Source of the DNA: Mycobacterium sp.
GTDB lineage: Bacteria; Actinomycetota; Actinomycetes; Mycobacteriales; Mycobacteriaceae
Direction of reading: 5' to 3'
Length of the DNA stretch: 58,082 nt
Assembly (NCBI GenBank): GCA_023264735.1
Contig: JAHFVD010000046.1
Coordinates: 1 to 58,082, forward strand
Shown piece after piece: positions 36,243-44,138 of this stretch (the stretch's first letter is position 1; the number at the start of each line of letters is the position of its first letter). A program made the translations under genes and the position numbers. The notes under the pieces are model-generated. The model saw only the letters and a list, made by a program, of their open reading frames with translations. It made no database searches and was not told the DNA's origin.

Positions 36243-36485
36243 TTACTGGTCGGTGTCCACCACGTCGACGCGGATACCGCGGCCGCCGATTCCGGCGACC
36301 AGGGTGCGCAACGCGGTCGCGGTGCGACCGCCCCGGCCAATCACCTTGCCGAGGTCCTCGGGATGGACATGGACCTCAACCGTGCGTCCCCGCCGGTTGG
36401 TGACCATGTCGACCCGAACGTCGTCGGGATTGTCGACGATCCCGCGGACCAGATGCTCTACGGCGTCAACGACGACCGAGCTCAT
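36243..36485 (-). CDS. khpA: RNA-binding KH-domain protein KhpA
   Basis: 80-aa single KH domain that pairs with KhpB/Jag in other bacteria to bind RNAs linked to cell-wall growth. The GxxG loop is [14 protein letters not shown] near residue 55, preceded by [10 protein letters not shown]. Its ATG overlaps the rpsP stop by 4 bp (ATGA at 36482-36485), so it is translationally coupled to S16. Orthologue Rv2908c. Confidence 0.94.
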   Translation of the reverse strand: MSSVVVDAVEHLVRGIVDNPDDVRVDMVTNRRGRTVEVHVHPEDLGKVIGRGGRTATALRTLVAGIGGRGIRVDVVDTDQ

Positions 36486-36985
36486 TCTGCGGCGGCCTCA
36501 GTGGCTTCAGCAGCCGGCTCAGCAGCAGCGGCCTCGGCGGCCGGCTCGGTGGCTTCAGCAGCCGGCTCGGCCTCAGCGGCCTCGGCCTTCTTGGCGGGCG
36601 CCTTCTTCTTCTTGAGCTGAGCGGCCTCGCCGGACGGCGCGCCATCAGCCTCGGCCAGCGCCGCGTTGAACAGGTCGAGCTTGCTGGGCTTGGGCTCCTT
36701 GACCTTCAGCGTGCCCTCGGCACCCGGCAGGCCCTTGAACTTCTGCCAGTCACCGGTGATCTTGAGCAGCGTGAGAACGGGATCGGTGGGCTGAGCCCCA
36801 ACCGACAGCCAGTACTGGGCGCGCTCGGAGTCGATCTCGATCAGGCTCGGCTCTTCCTTGGGGTGGTAGCGGCCGATGACCTCGATCGCACGACCATCGC
36901 GGCGGTTGCGCGCGTCAGCGACAGCGATGCGGTACTGGGGGTTGCGGATCTTGCCGAACCGGGAAAGTTTGATCTTGACAGCCAT
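36482..36985 (-). CDS. rpsP: 30S ribosomal protein S16 with a repeat-containing acidic tail
   Basis: Core S16 is residues 1-110, starting [20 protein letters not shown] with [21 protein letters not shown]. The C-terminal 55 residues are a low-complexity Lys- then Ala/Glu-rich tail ([17 protein letters not shown], then repeats of AEPAAEATE). A 20-bp DNA identity (36501-36520 and 36549-36568, 48 bp apart) shows a recent in-frame 16-residue duplication. Long tails are normal in mycobacterial S16 but vary in length. It heads the operon with khpA, rimM and trmD. Confidence 0.97.
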   Translation of the reverse strand: MAVKIKLSRFGKIRNPQYRIAVADARNRRDGRAIEVIGRYHPKEEPSLIEIDSERAQYWLSVGAQPTDPVLTLLKITGDWQKFKGLPGAEGTLKVKEPKPSKLDLFNAALAEADGAPSGEAAQLKKKKAPAKKAEAAEAEPAAEATEPAAEAAAAEPAAEATEAAAE

Positions 36986-37605
36986 GAACTAACTCCTGCG
37001 GGTAATCACGCTGCAATTCAGCGATGCCGGCGATTGCCGGATCCGGTTTTGCCTCGCGTGCGTGACCGGGCCCCGGCGCATCCGTGAAGGAAGCCGCGGT
37101 CGGACAGCCGCCCATTCTGCCAGAGTGCGCTGGTCAGGTGTTAATCGCTCCGGCCATGGATCGCGATTGCGGGTGAAACACCATCGTGCTCGTGGCGACC
37201 AGGGGCTGGATACCGCCCGGCGGGCGCCGATTCGTGATCGCCGACGAGGTTGCGACCGCACGTCCCGACCGCTCTGCATACCGCGGTCATCGTTATCGCC
37301 GCGCGAGTGAGCATCCGCGCCGTGACCCGCAGACCGTCCATTATCGCCCCTTCCACCGACTCGGCACGGCGTGCGCCGACACCGCGTTACCCAAGGAGTT
37401 CGGAGCCGCCGGGCACGCGGATCGGTGATCGTCTGAAGTTATTTGTGGTGCGGCGTTTTTCACGTGGCGCGGCGGGGCTCTGTTCGGCGGGCTGCAGGTA
37501 TTGAACAAGTCTCGCTTTCGACCAATCTGCGGCGGGTTCGGCGCCGAATCCCATTCGTACATCACAAAGGCGGTACCCGGCCGTCGACGACTCGAAGGAC
37601 ACGCT
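36986..37605. other. Long intergenic region between rpsP and the FAS1 gene
   Basis: 620 bases with no convincing gene. The left part should contain the rpsP promoter (minus strand). A 67-codon minus-strand frame starting at ATG 37341, with AAGGGG five bases ahead (MDGLRVTARMLTRAAITM), is possible but has no recognisable features. The right end holds a candidate SigK-type promoter for the FAS1 gene. Confidence 0.4.
37522..37549 (+). promoter_or_regulatory. Candidate SigK-type promoter of the FAS1 gene
   Basis: CCAATC (37522-37527), 16 bp, CCGAAT (37544-37549). The reported mycobacterial SigK consensus is CCATCC, 16-17 bp, CCGAAT, and the M. tuberculosis FAS1 genes mpt70 and mpt83 are SigK targets. 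The -10 is exact, the -35 has mismatches. It lies 57 bp before the FAS1 ATG. Confidence 0.5.
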
Positions 37606-38202
37606 ATGAACATTCAGCGCGAAATCGCAGTGACACTTGGGGCGACAACCCTGACCATGGCCGCCATCATGACGATCTCGACCGGCGTTGCCGGCGCCGA
37701 TATGACCAGCGACCTGGTCGGACCCGGGTGCGCGGGTTACGCGATGCAGGTTCCCACCGGTCCGGGCTCAGTTGTTGGTATGGCACACGATCCGGTTGCC
37801 GTCGCCGCGTCGAACAACCCGATGCTCACCACCCTGACCGCTGCTGTTTCGGGCAAGCTCAATCCGAACGTGAATCTCGTCGACACGTTGAACGGCGGGC
37901 AATTCACCGTATTCGCCCCGACCGACGCTGCTTTCGCCAAGCTGCCGCAGTCCACTGTCGAGGCGCTCAAATCCGACTCCGCCACGCTGACCAAGATTCT
38001 GACCTACCACGTCGTGCCCGGTCAGCTCTCTCCGGCCGACGTCGACGGCGCTCACCCAACTGTGCAGGGCGCGCCGGTGACCGTCACCGGCTCAGGCAAC
38101 GACCTCAAGGTGGATGGCGCATCGGTGGTGTGCGGCGGCGTACGCACCGCCAATGCCACCGTGTACATGATCGACACCGTGCTGATGCCGCCAGCCAACT
38201 GA
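37606..38202 (+). CDS. Secreted fasciclin (FAS1) domain protein, MPT70/MPT83-like
   Basis: 198-aa exported protein. The ATG at 37606 has GAAGGA six bases ahead. Signal peptide [19 protein letters not shown] ends near VAGA-D. The mature part opens with [16 protein letters not shown] and contains one FAS1 domain: [27 protein letters not shown] (H1) and [16 protein letters not shown] (H2). Two cysteines (GPGC, VVCGG) match the disulfide of MPT70. M. tuberculosis has mpt70/mpt83 elsewhere in the genome. Probably a surface or secreted adhesion-type antigen. Confidence 0.93.
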   Translation: MNIQREIAVTLGATTLTMAAIMTISTGVAGADMTSDLVGPGCAGYAMQVPTGPGSVVGMAHDPVAVAASNNPMLTTLTAAVSGKLNPNVNLVDTLNGGQFTVFAPTDAAFAKLPQSTVEALKSDSATLTKILTYHVVPGQLSPADVDGAHPTVQGAPVTVTGSGNDLKVDGASVVCGGVRTANATVYMIDTVLMPPAN

Positions 38203-38256
38203 CCCTGACGGCGCCCGAGCGCAATTGAGTTGAGCGGTCCTCGGCCGTTGTTCTGT

Positions 38257-38673
38257 TCAGACCACCTTCTGAATGCACTTCGATTCGACGCGACGCGTCA
38301 TCCGCCAGCCGTCGTCGGTCCGGATGAACGCGTCGTCGTACCAGAGTCCGCAGAACATGACCTGACCGTTGTCACCCAGTGCCATCGGGTTGAACAGGAT
38401 GGTTCGCGAGGTCGCGGTGTCGCCGTCGATCTTGATGTCGAAGTTGCCGAGCATGTGGAAGTAGGCCGGAAAATTCGGCAGCACCTCGGCCAGCCAGGCC
38501 TTGACGTCGGGAAAGGTGCCCGCAATGCCGCCCAGCTCGGTGTAGTCGATGTGGGCGTCGGGAGTGAAAACCTGATCCAGGTCGTCGAACCGGCGGCTGT
38601 CGATCGCCGTGGAGTAGTCCACCAGCAGCTGCTGGATCTCCAACCGATCCGAAATCTCTTCAAGACTCAGCAT
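38257..38673 (-). CDS. SnoaL-like / nuclear-transport-factor-2-fold protein
   Basis: 138 aa from ATG 38673 (MLSLEEISDRLEIQQLLVDY). The cone fold is indicated by the opening helix, FDDLDQVFTPDAHIDYTELGG and strands ending FIRTDDGWRMTRRVESK. His and Asp residues in AHIDYTE could form an active pocket as in SnoaL-like hydratases/isomerases; the substrate is unknown, with polyketide or steroid metabolism being common for the family. The spacer to the flavoprotein carries a possible IdeR-type site that could serve both genes. Confidence 0.85.
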   Translation of the reverse strand: MLSLEEISDRLEIQQLLVDYSTAIDSRRFDDLDQVFTPDAHIDYTELGGIAGTFPDVKAWLAEVLPNFPAYFHMLGNFDIKIDGDTATSRTILFNPMALGDNGQVMFCGLWYDDAFIRTDDGWRMTRRVESKCIQKVV

Positions 38674-38733
38674 TTGTGTGATCCAACACGTTCGCGCCGA
38701 ATGCCGGTGGGGAGGTCCACGCCAGCGGGACAA

Positions 38734-38752
38734 CTCTACTAAGGTAACCTAA
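38734..38752. promoter_or_regulatory. IdeR/DtxR-like box between the SnoaL and flavoprotein genes
   Basis: The 19-mer CTCTACTAAGGTAACCTAA matches the IdeR consensus TTAGGTTAGGCTAACCTAA at 12 of 19 positions, with the right arm TAACCTAA exact. It lies 28 bp before the flavoprotein GTG. Left arm is poor. Confidence 0.35.
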
Positions 38753-38780
38753 TCAAAATCGGCTATCGAGTGGAGGACGA

Positions 38781-40406
38781 GTGTTCCAGCGCCCGGAATT
38801 CTCACTGACCATTGGCTACGCCAGTGACATGGGCACTGCCGAGTACATCGCCATGCAGCTCGCCGACGCCTGTAAAGCGGCCGGTGTCGACGTGACCGAA
38901 ACCGAGCTCAACGACCTCTCCCTCGACGATGTCGCCGCCGCGAGCCACTTCATCGTGGTGGCCTCGACATTCGGCGAGGGCGAGGTGCCCGACAACGGCG
39001 CGGTCTTCTGGGAGGAGCTGTCGGCATCCGAGACCCGCTTCGACGATCTCCGCTACGCCGTGCTGGCGCTCGGCGACAGCGCCTATGAGCTGTTCTGCAA
39101 CGCCGGCCGGATCTTCGACGCCCGGCTGGCCGAGCTGGGCGCCCGCCCGCTGGCCGACCGTGTCGAATACGACTGCTACCGCGAGGGCGACGCCCGCGAG
39201 TGGATCGCCGATATCGCCAAGATGATCGAGGAAGCCAGTACCGCCAACCCAGGACACGCAGCCGCCGCACCGGTCGCCCCACGACCGACATCGACCCGCA
39301 ACACCACCCCATGGACCGACGCGAACCCGTACGCAGCGACGGCGGTGGTGAATCGCCTGCTGACAGCGACCGAATCCGACAAGGAAGTCCGCCACATCGA
39401 ACTGGATCTCGGAGATTCCGGGATCACCTACGACGCCGGCGATTCGGTGGCCGTGCACCCGGTCAACTCCCCCGAATTGGTCGAGGCCTTGCTGGCCAAG
39501 CTGAGCGTCGACGACACGTACGTCGCCGCCGGCGCCGACCGACCGCTCGGCGAACTGCTCGCCAGCCACCTCGAGATCTGCGCCCCGTCACGGGCTTTGC
39601 AGGCGTTGGTCGCTGCCCGTACGGACAACGCCGAGGCTGCGGCTGCGCTGAGCGCCTCGGACCCGGCCGTGGTGTCGTCGTGGCTGTACGGCCGCGACGT
39701 ACTCGACCTGCTCGAGCTCGCCGATCTGACGCCCGACGAGGTACTGGAAGTATTGCGGCCCTTGCAGTTTCGCGACTACTCGATCGCCTCCAGCCCACTG
39801 GCGCACCCCGGTCAGCTGCACCTGACGGTGGCGACCGTGCGCTATCGCGAGCGCGAGCGCGTCCGCGGCGGTGTCGCCTCGACCTTCCTGGCCGACCGTG
39901 GTCAGTCGGTGCGAATCCACCTGCGCCCCAACCACAACTTCCGGCTGCCTGCCCCTGACGTGCCGATCATTATGATCGGGCCGGGAACCGGCATCGCCCC
40001 GTTCCGTGCGTTCCTGCATGAGCGCCAGGCCACGGCAGCGCCGGGCAAGGCCTGGCTGTTCTTCGGCGACCGTCGTCGCGCCACCGATTTCCTCTACGGC
40101 GAGGAGCTGACGGGATTCGTCGACTCAGGCGCGCTGACCCGGCTGGACCTGGCGTTCTCCCGCGAGGCTGACGGGCCCAAGACCTACGTCCAGCACCGCA
40201 TGAAGGAAAACGCCGCCGAACTCTTCGCCTGGCTGCAGGACGGTGCGCACCTCTATGTGTGCGGCGATGCCGATCGGATGGCCAAAGACGTCCACCGGGC
40301 CCTGCACGAGATCGTCGCCGAGGCCGGCGGTCTGGATGCCGCCGCCGCCCACTCGTACGTGAATGAGCTGATCAAGGCCCATCGGTATCTGCGCGACGTC
40401 TACTAA
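38781..40406 (+). CDS. Diflavin reductase (sulfite-reductase flavoprotein / CysJ-like)
   Basis: 541-aa electron-transfer protein with FMN, FAD and NADPH domains in order. Flavodoxin domain, residues 1-150: IGYASDMGTAEYIA and STFGEGEVPDNGA. FAD domain: FRDYSIASSP and GGVASTFLAD near 330-370. NADPH domain: GPGTGIAPFRAFLHER, FFGDRRRATDF and YVCGDADRMAKDV, ending in an aromatic Tyr. The start is a GTG with GGAGGA. No haem sulfite reductase subunit is nearby, so its partner is open: assimilatory reductase, P450 or siderophore iron. Confidence 0.92.
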   Translation: MFQRPEFSLTIGYASDMGTAEYIAMQLADACKAAGVDVTETELNDLSLDDVAAASHFIVVASTFGEGEVPDNGAVFWEELSASETRFDDLRYAVLALGDSAYELFCNAGRIFDARLAELGARPLADRVEYDCYREGDAREWIADIAKMIEEASTANPGHAAAAPVAPRPTSTRNTTPWTDANPYAATAVVNRLLTATESDKEVRHIELDLGDSGITYDAGDSVAVHPVNSPELVEALLAKLSVDDTYVAAGADRPLGELLASHLEICAPSRALQALVAARTDNAEAAAALSASDPAVVSSWLYGRDVLDLLELADLTPDEVLEVLRPLQFRDYSIASSPLAHPGQLHLTVATVRYRERERVRGGVASTFLADRGQSVRIHLRPNHNFRLPAPDVPIIMIGPGTGIAPFRAFLHERQATAAPGKAWLFFGDRRRATDFLYGEELTGFVDSGALTRLDLAFSREADGPKTYVQHRMKENAAELFAWLQDGAHLYVCGDADRMAKDVHRALHEIVAEAGGLDAAAAHSYVNELIKAHRYLRDVY

Positions 40407-40443
40407 AGACATTGGGCGGTCGGCCACCTCCAGCACCTCAGGT

Positions 40444-40449
40444 TAGGCT
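40444..40449 (+). promoter_or_regulatory. -10 element TAGGCT of the first carboxypeptidase gene
   Basis: TAGGCT ends 8 nt before ATG 40458. Surrounding bases GGTTAGGCTCGGAACCCATG are nearly identical to those before the paralogue at 41402, so the promoter was duplicated with the gene. Leaderless or near-leaderless start predicted. Confidence 0.6.
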
Positions 40450-40457
40450 CGGAACCC

Positions 40458-41330
40458 ATGCGCAGACTTCTCGCGAGCGCGATAACAGCGCTGAGCCTGC
40501 TGACCTCGACCACAGCCGTCGCCAACGCCGACACCGACCAGCCGGCGGGCTCGGTACCGATTCCCGACGGGCCCGCGCCGGCATGGATCGTCGCCGACAT
40601 GGACACCGGCCAGGTGCTGGCGGGCCGCGACATGTATGTCGCCCACCCGCCGGCCAGCACCATCAAGACGCTGTTCGCGCTGACCGTGCTTGACGAGCTG
40701 CCCGATCTGAACGCCACCGTGGTCGCCAGCAATAACGACGCCCTCGTCGAATGCAACTGTGCGGGTGTGCGACCCGGCCGTATCTACACCGCGCGCCAGC
40801 TGCTCGATGGGCTGCTGCTGGTGTCGGGCAACGACGCCGCCAACACCCTGGCCGACATGCTCGGCGGCATCGACGCCGCGGTCGACAAGATGAACGCCAA
40901 GGCCGTCGCCATCGGCGCGACCAACACCCACGCGACCACGCCCTCGGGACTGGACGGACCGGGCGGGCCGGGGTGGACCACCCCACACGACCTGGCGGCC
41001 ATCTTCCGTGCCGCGATGGCCAACCCGGTGTTCGCACAGATCACCGCGCAGCCGATGGCCATGTTCCCGACCGACACCGGCGAAAAGCCACTGGTCAACC
41101 AGGACGAGCTGCTGGCGCGCTACCCGGGGGCGATCGGCGGCAAGACCGGGTTCACCGATGCCGCCCGCAAGACGTTCGTCGGCGCCGCCAACCGCGACGG
41201 CCGCCGGCTGGTGATCGCGATGATGTACGGGCTGATCCACGAGGGCGGCCCCACCTACTGGGATCAGGCGGCGACGCTGCTGGACTGGGGCTTCGCCCAG
41301 AACCGCGCAGACAGCATCGCCGCGCTCTAA
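40458..41330 (+). CDS. dacB: D-alanyl-D-alanine carboxypeptidase (low-mass PBP), copy 1
   Basis: 290-aa exported peptidase S11 that trims the terminal D-Ala of peptidoglycan stem peptides. Signal peptide at residues 1-24. Active site: Ser67-Thr-Ile-Lys70, Ser123-Gly-Asn125, Lys229-Thr-Gly231 (GGKTGFTDAARKTF). No C-terminal membrane anchor is evident. It is followed after 71 bp by a second copy, with shared landmarks such as DTGQ, YTARQLLDGLL and SGNDAAN. The M. tuberculosis equivalent at this place is a single gene, Rv2911 (dacB2). Confidence 0.94.
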   Translation: MRRLLASAITALSLLTSTTAVANADTDQPAGSVPIPDGPAPAWIVADMDTGQVLAGRDMYVAHPPASTIKTLFALTVLDELPDLNATVVASNNDALVECNCAGVRPGRIYTARQLLDGLLLVSGNDAANTLADMLGGIDAAVDKMNAKAVAIGATNTHATTPSGLDGPGGPGWTTPHDLAAIFRAAMANPVFAQITAQPMAMFPTDTGEKPLVNQDELLARYPGAIGGKTGFTDAARKTFVGAANRDGRRLVIAMMYGLIHEGGPTYWDQAATLLDWGFAQNRADSIAAL

Positions 41331-41387
41331 ACCCGCATCGCAACGCTTTCGAGATTCGATCGCGTCGTCGCCGACGTTTGCGCTGGT

Positions 41388-41393
41388 TAGCCT
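41388..41393 (+). promoter_or_regulatory. -10 element TAGCCT of the second carboxypeptidase gene
   Basis: TAGCCT ends 8 nt before ATG 41402, the same distance as in copy 1; flanks GGTTAG.CTCGG.ACCCATG match copy 1 at nearly every base. Confidence 0.6.
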
Positions 41394-41401
41394 CGGCACC
41401 C

Positions 41402-42244
41402 ATGCCGGCCCGCCCCTTCATCGCGCTGCTGAGCATCGCCATGTCTCTGGTCTTGGTGGCGCCGGCCGCGGCAGCGCCCGCTCCCCAACCGGCCGGGGCG
41501 GTCGCCGCCCCACCCGACGGCCCGGCGCAGGCGTGGCTGGTCGCCGATCTCGATACCGGTCAGATCCTGGGCGGCCGCGAGCCCTATAGCGCACACGCCC
41601 CGGCCAGCACCATCAAGGCACTGCTCGCGATGGTCGTGCTCGATCAGCTGGCGCCCAACACCGCTGTCCGCGCGACCGCCGCGCACACCCAAGTCGAATG
41701 CTCTTGCGTCGGTTTGGTTCCGGGCCAGGTCTACACCGCGCGACAACTGCTCGACGGCCTGCTGATGGTGTCGGGCAACGACGCCGCGAACCTGCTGGCC
41801 GACATGCTCGGCGGCTCGCAGGTCGCAGTGCAGAAGATGAACGCCAAGGCCTACCAGCTCACCGCGCGCAGCACCAAGGCCGGATCGCCGTCAGGGTTGG
41901 ACGGACCGGGCTGGGAATCGGTGACGACACCGCATGACCTGGCGGTGATCTACCGAGAAGCGTTGCGCTACCCCTTGTTTGCCCAGATCGTCCACCAACC
42001 CTCGGCCCAGTTCCCCGACCGCTCGGGGTACAAGGAGATCAGGAATCAGGACCGCCTGCTGCGCAGCTATCCCGGCTTCATCGGCGGCAAGAGCGGCTAC
42101 ACCGACCTGGCCCAGGAGACCTACGTCGGTATGGCGCAGCGCAACGGACGACGGCTGATCGTGGTGCAGATGTACGGCAGCGACGACCTGTGGGACCAGG
42201 CCGCGAAATTACTCGACTGGGGTTTCAGCCACTACAACCAGTGA
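41402..42244 (+). CDS. D-alanyl-D-alanine carboxypeptidase, tandem copy 2
   Basis: 280-aa paralogue of the preceding gene. Signal segment FIALLSIAMSLVLVAPAAAA. Active site: Ser69-Thr-Ile-Lys72, Ser124-Gly-Asn126, and Lys230-Ser-Gly232: the third motif is KSG instead of KTG, which some PBPs tolerate. The frame is open upstream into copy 1, but the ATG at 41402 fits the signal peptide and the -10 element. A 24-bp-arm hairpin follows the stop. Divergence from copy 1 is substantial, so the duplication is old and both were probably kept by selection. Confidence 0.94.
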   Translation: MPARPFIALLSIAMSLVLVAPAAAAPAPQPAGAVAAPPDGPAQAWLVADLDTGQILGGREPYSAHAPASTIKALLAMVVLDQLAPNTAVRATAAHTQVECSCVGLVPGQVYTARQLLDGLLMVSGNDAANLLADMLGGSQVAVQKMNAKAYQLTARSTKAGSPSGLDGPGWESVTTPHDLAVIYREALRYPLFAQIVHQPSAQFPDRSGYKEIRNQDRLLRSYPGFIGGKSGYTDLAQETYVGMAQRNGRRLIVVQMYGSDDLWDQAAKLLDWGFSHYNQ

Positions 42245-42253
42245 CCCGACTCC

Positions 42254-42313
42254 GTTGAAACCGCACTGAGAGCGAAGATTTGACGGATCCTTCGCTCTCA
42301 GCGCGGTCTCAAC
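42254..42313. repeat. Long imperfect hairpin between convergent genes
   Basis: The 24-nt arms at 42254-42277 and 42290-42313 pair with three mismatches around a 12-nt loop. The inner 12 bp (CTGAGAGCGAAG / CTTCGCTCTCAG) and an outer GTTGA/TCAAC are perfect. No U-run. It can terminate both converging genes and may be a dispersed palindromic repeat. Confidence 0.7.
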
Positions 42314-42323
42314 GAAGAAGTGG

Positions 42324-42956
42324 CTAGCGGTGTCCTCCGCCCGAATTGAACCCTGGCTGCGCGGCGTCACCCTCGGTGATTTGATAGGGCGAGGAGGCCA
42401 GGTCATTCGGCGTGGCCACGATAGACGAGTCACCGCCCGGCGTCGAGGCACTGGGCGCGGCCTGGTTGTCCGGCACAACCTGGAAATTCTCATCGGAATC
42501 CGGCACGACGACAGGCGCCGCGGTGCTGCCGGGTTGACCCGGCACCCAGGCAAGAAGGTCGCGGGTGCCGTCGTTGAAGACGACGCTGTTCGGGGTGTCA
42601 CCAACGACGTCGAAGTAGAGTTTTCCGGCATTCGACGCGCCCCAGATGGACGGGTAGAAATCGCCGGACTCAGCCCGGGCGCCGAAGCGCTCGATGAACG
42701 CCGGATAACTGCCACCAAACCCGTCGATCGTCAGCTTGGCCGCGTACAACGTGCCATTGTGTGGCACTGCGTCCGAGCTTGGCGCGAGCTTGCCCACGGC
42801 GTAGCCGATGTACGGCAGGCCATTGGGCCCGTTCAACGTTTCCTGCTCGCCGAACACCCTCACGCTGTCGGTCGCCCACGCTGGTGCGGCGGTGACGCCG
42901 GCAAGGCTGCACATGACAACGGTGGCGGCCACTCCGGCCAGTTTCGCGATCTTCAC
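42324..42956 (-). CDS. MPT63-like (DUF1942) secreted protein with C-terminal extension
   Basis: 210-aa exported protein. Start GTG 42956 with AGGGGAG six bases ahead; signal MKIAKLAGVAATVVMCSLAG ends near AWA-T. Residues 30-145 match the MPT63 immunoglobulin-like fold: FGEQETLNG, YIGYAVGKLAPSSDAVP, GKLYFDVVGDTPNSVVFNDG and DLLAWVPG. After this comes a 60-residue low-complexity Pro/Ser/Gly tail not present in MPT63 (159 aa). Function of the family unknown; MPT63 is a major secreted antigen of M. tuberculosis. Confidence 0.88.
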   Translation of the reverse strand: MKIAKLAGVAATVVMCSLAGVTAAPAWATDSVRVFGEQETLNGPNGLPYIGYAVGKLAPSSDAVPHNGTLYAAKLTIDGFGGSYPAFIERFGARAESGDFYPSIWGASNAGKLYFDVVGDTPNSVVFNDGTRDLLAWVPGQPGSTAAPVVVPDSDENFQVVPDNQAAPSASTPGGDSSIVATPNDLASSPYQITEGDAAQPGFNSGGGHR

Positions 42957-43063
42957 AGTGTCTCCCCTATCTGATCAGTGCCAACATCCCCAGGCATGGT
43001 CTAGGGAAACGTTACTGCGATTCACCCGCTCAAAGCGGCGTCTCCGCGATTAATCTCGCCTGA

Positions 43064-44134
43064 TCAGTAGACCCGGCCGCGCAGAATCACGCGATCGGGG
43101 TTGGACAGCACGTCGGCGCCGCCGCGCGGATCCTCGGTGAAGCACACCAGGTCCGCGGGGGCTCCGTCGTCGATCACCGGCCGGCCCAGCCACCGTCGCG
43201 CATCCCAGCATGCCGCGCCGAGCGCCTCGGTCGGGGTCATCCCGATGCGCTTGAGGGCGTCGACCTCGTCGGCGATACGGCCGTGGGCGATCGTGCTGCC
43301 GGCGTCGCTGCCCGCATAGATCGGCACCCCGGCCTCCCTGGCGGCGGCCATCCGCGGATAGCAGCTGGCATAGAGGGCGCGCATGTGGGCGGCGTACGTC
43401 GGGTATTTGCCTGCGGCCTCGGCGAACCCGGGGAAGTTCTCGATATTGATCAGGGTGGGCACCAGGGCGGTGCCGTGCTCGACCATCATCGCGATGGTGT
43501 CGTCGGTCAGGCCGGTGCCGTGCTCGATGCAGTCGATGCCGGCGCCGATGAGGCCGGGCAGCGCGTCCTCACTGAACACGTGAGCGGTGACGCGGGCACC
43601 CTCGTCGTGCACTGCCGCGATCGCGGCCCGTAGGACCTCGTCGGACCACAGCGGAGCCAGGTCACCCACCGATCGGTCGATCCAGTCGCCGACGAGCTTG
43701 ACCCAGCCGTCGCCGAGCCGAGCCTGTTCGGCCAGGACTTCGGGCAGCTGCCACTCATCCTCGAGTTCGATGGCGAAGCCGTGCGAGTAGCGCTTGGGGC
43801 GGGCCAAATGCTTACCCGCCCTGATGATTTGGGGAAGATCGTAGTGATCGTCGAGGGGGCGGGTGTCGGTCGGCGAGCCACAGTCGCGCAGCAGCAGGGC
43901 GCCGACGCCACGCTCCACCTCGGCCTGGGCGATCGCGTCGTCCAACGGGATCTCGCCGCGCTCCCCCAGCCCGACGTGGCAGTGCGCGTCGACCAGACCG
44001 GGCACGATCCAGCCGCCGTCGAAGACCGTCTCGGCGTCGGCGACGGGTTCGGCGCGCAGGACGCCGTCGACGATCCACCACTCGACGGGCTCGCCGTCGG
44101 GCAGGCCGCGGCCGCGAACGTGCAAGGCGCCCAA
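43064..44134 (-). CDS. Metal-dependent amidohydrolase (Rv2915c-like)
   Basis: 356-aa TIM-barrel hydrolase of the imidazolonepropionase/prolidase-like group. Metal ligands: HCHVG (HxH) after GLVDA, Lys in DGWVKLVGDW, His in ARVTAHVFSE, His in DCIEHGTGLT, Asp in YAGSDAGSTIAHGR. The N-terminal beta sandwich (MGALHVRGRGLPDGEP) and the C-terminal GAPADLVCFTEDP complete the fold. The start appears to be TTG at 44134, 4 bp after the ffh stop. In M. tuberculosis pknI (Rv2914c) lies beside it; no kinase is present here. Substrate unknown, perhaps a cyclic amide or dipeptide. Confidence 0.92.
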   Translation of the reverse strand: MGALHVRGRGLPDGEPVEWWIVDGVLRAEPVADAETVFDGGWIVPGLVDAHCHVGLGERGEIPLDDAIAQAEVERGVGALLLRDCGSPTDTRPLDDHYDLPQIIRAGKHLARPKRYSHGFAIELEDEWQLPEVLAEQARLGDGWVKLVGDWIDRSVGDLAPLWSDEVLRAAIAAVHDEGARVTAHVFSEDALPGLIGAGIDCIEHGTGLTDDTIAMMVEHGTALVPTLINIENFPGFAEAAGKYPTYAAHMRALYASCYPRMAAAREAGVPIYAGSDAGSTIAHGRIADEVDALKRIGMTPTEALGAACWDARRWLGRPVIDDGAPADLVCFTEDPRGGADVLSNPDRVILRGRVY

Positions 44135-44138
44135 CGGC

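Noticed and set aside
37141..37356. Minus-strand 71-codon frame in the rpsP-FAS1 spacer as a gene
   Set aside because: A plausible ribosome-binding site exists for an internal ATG, but the product has no recognisable domain or export signal; kept only as a remark.
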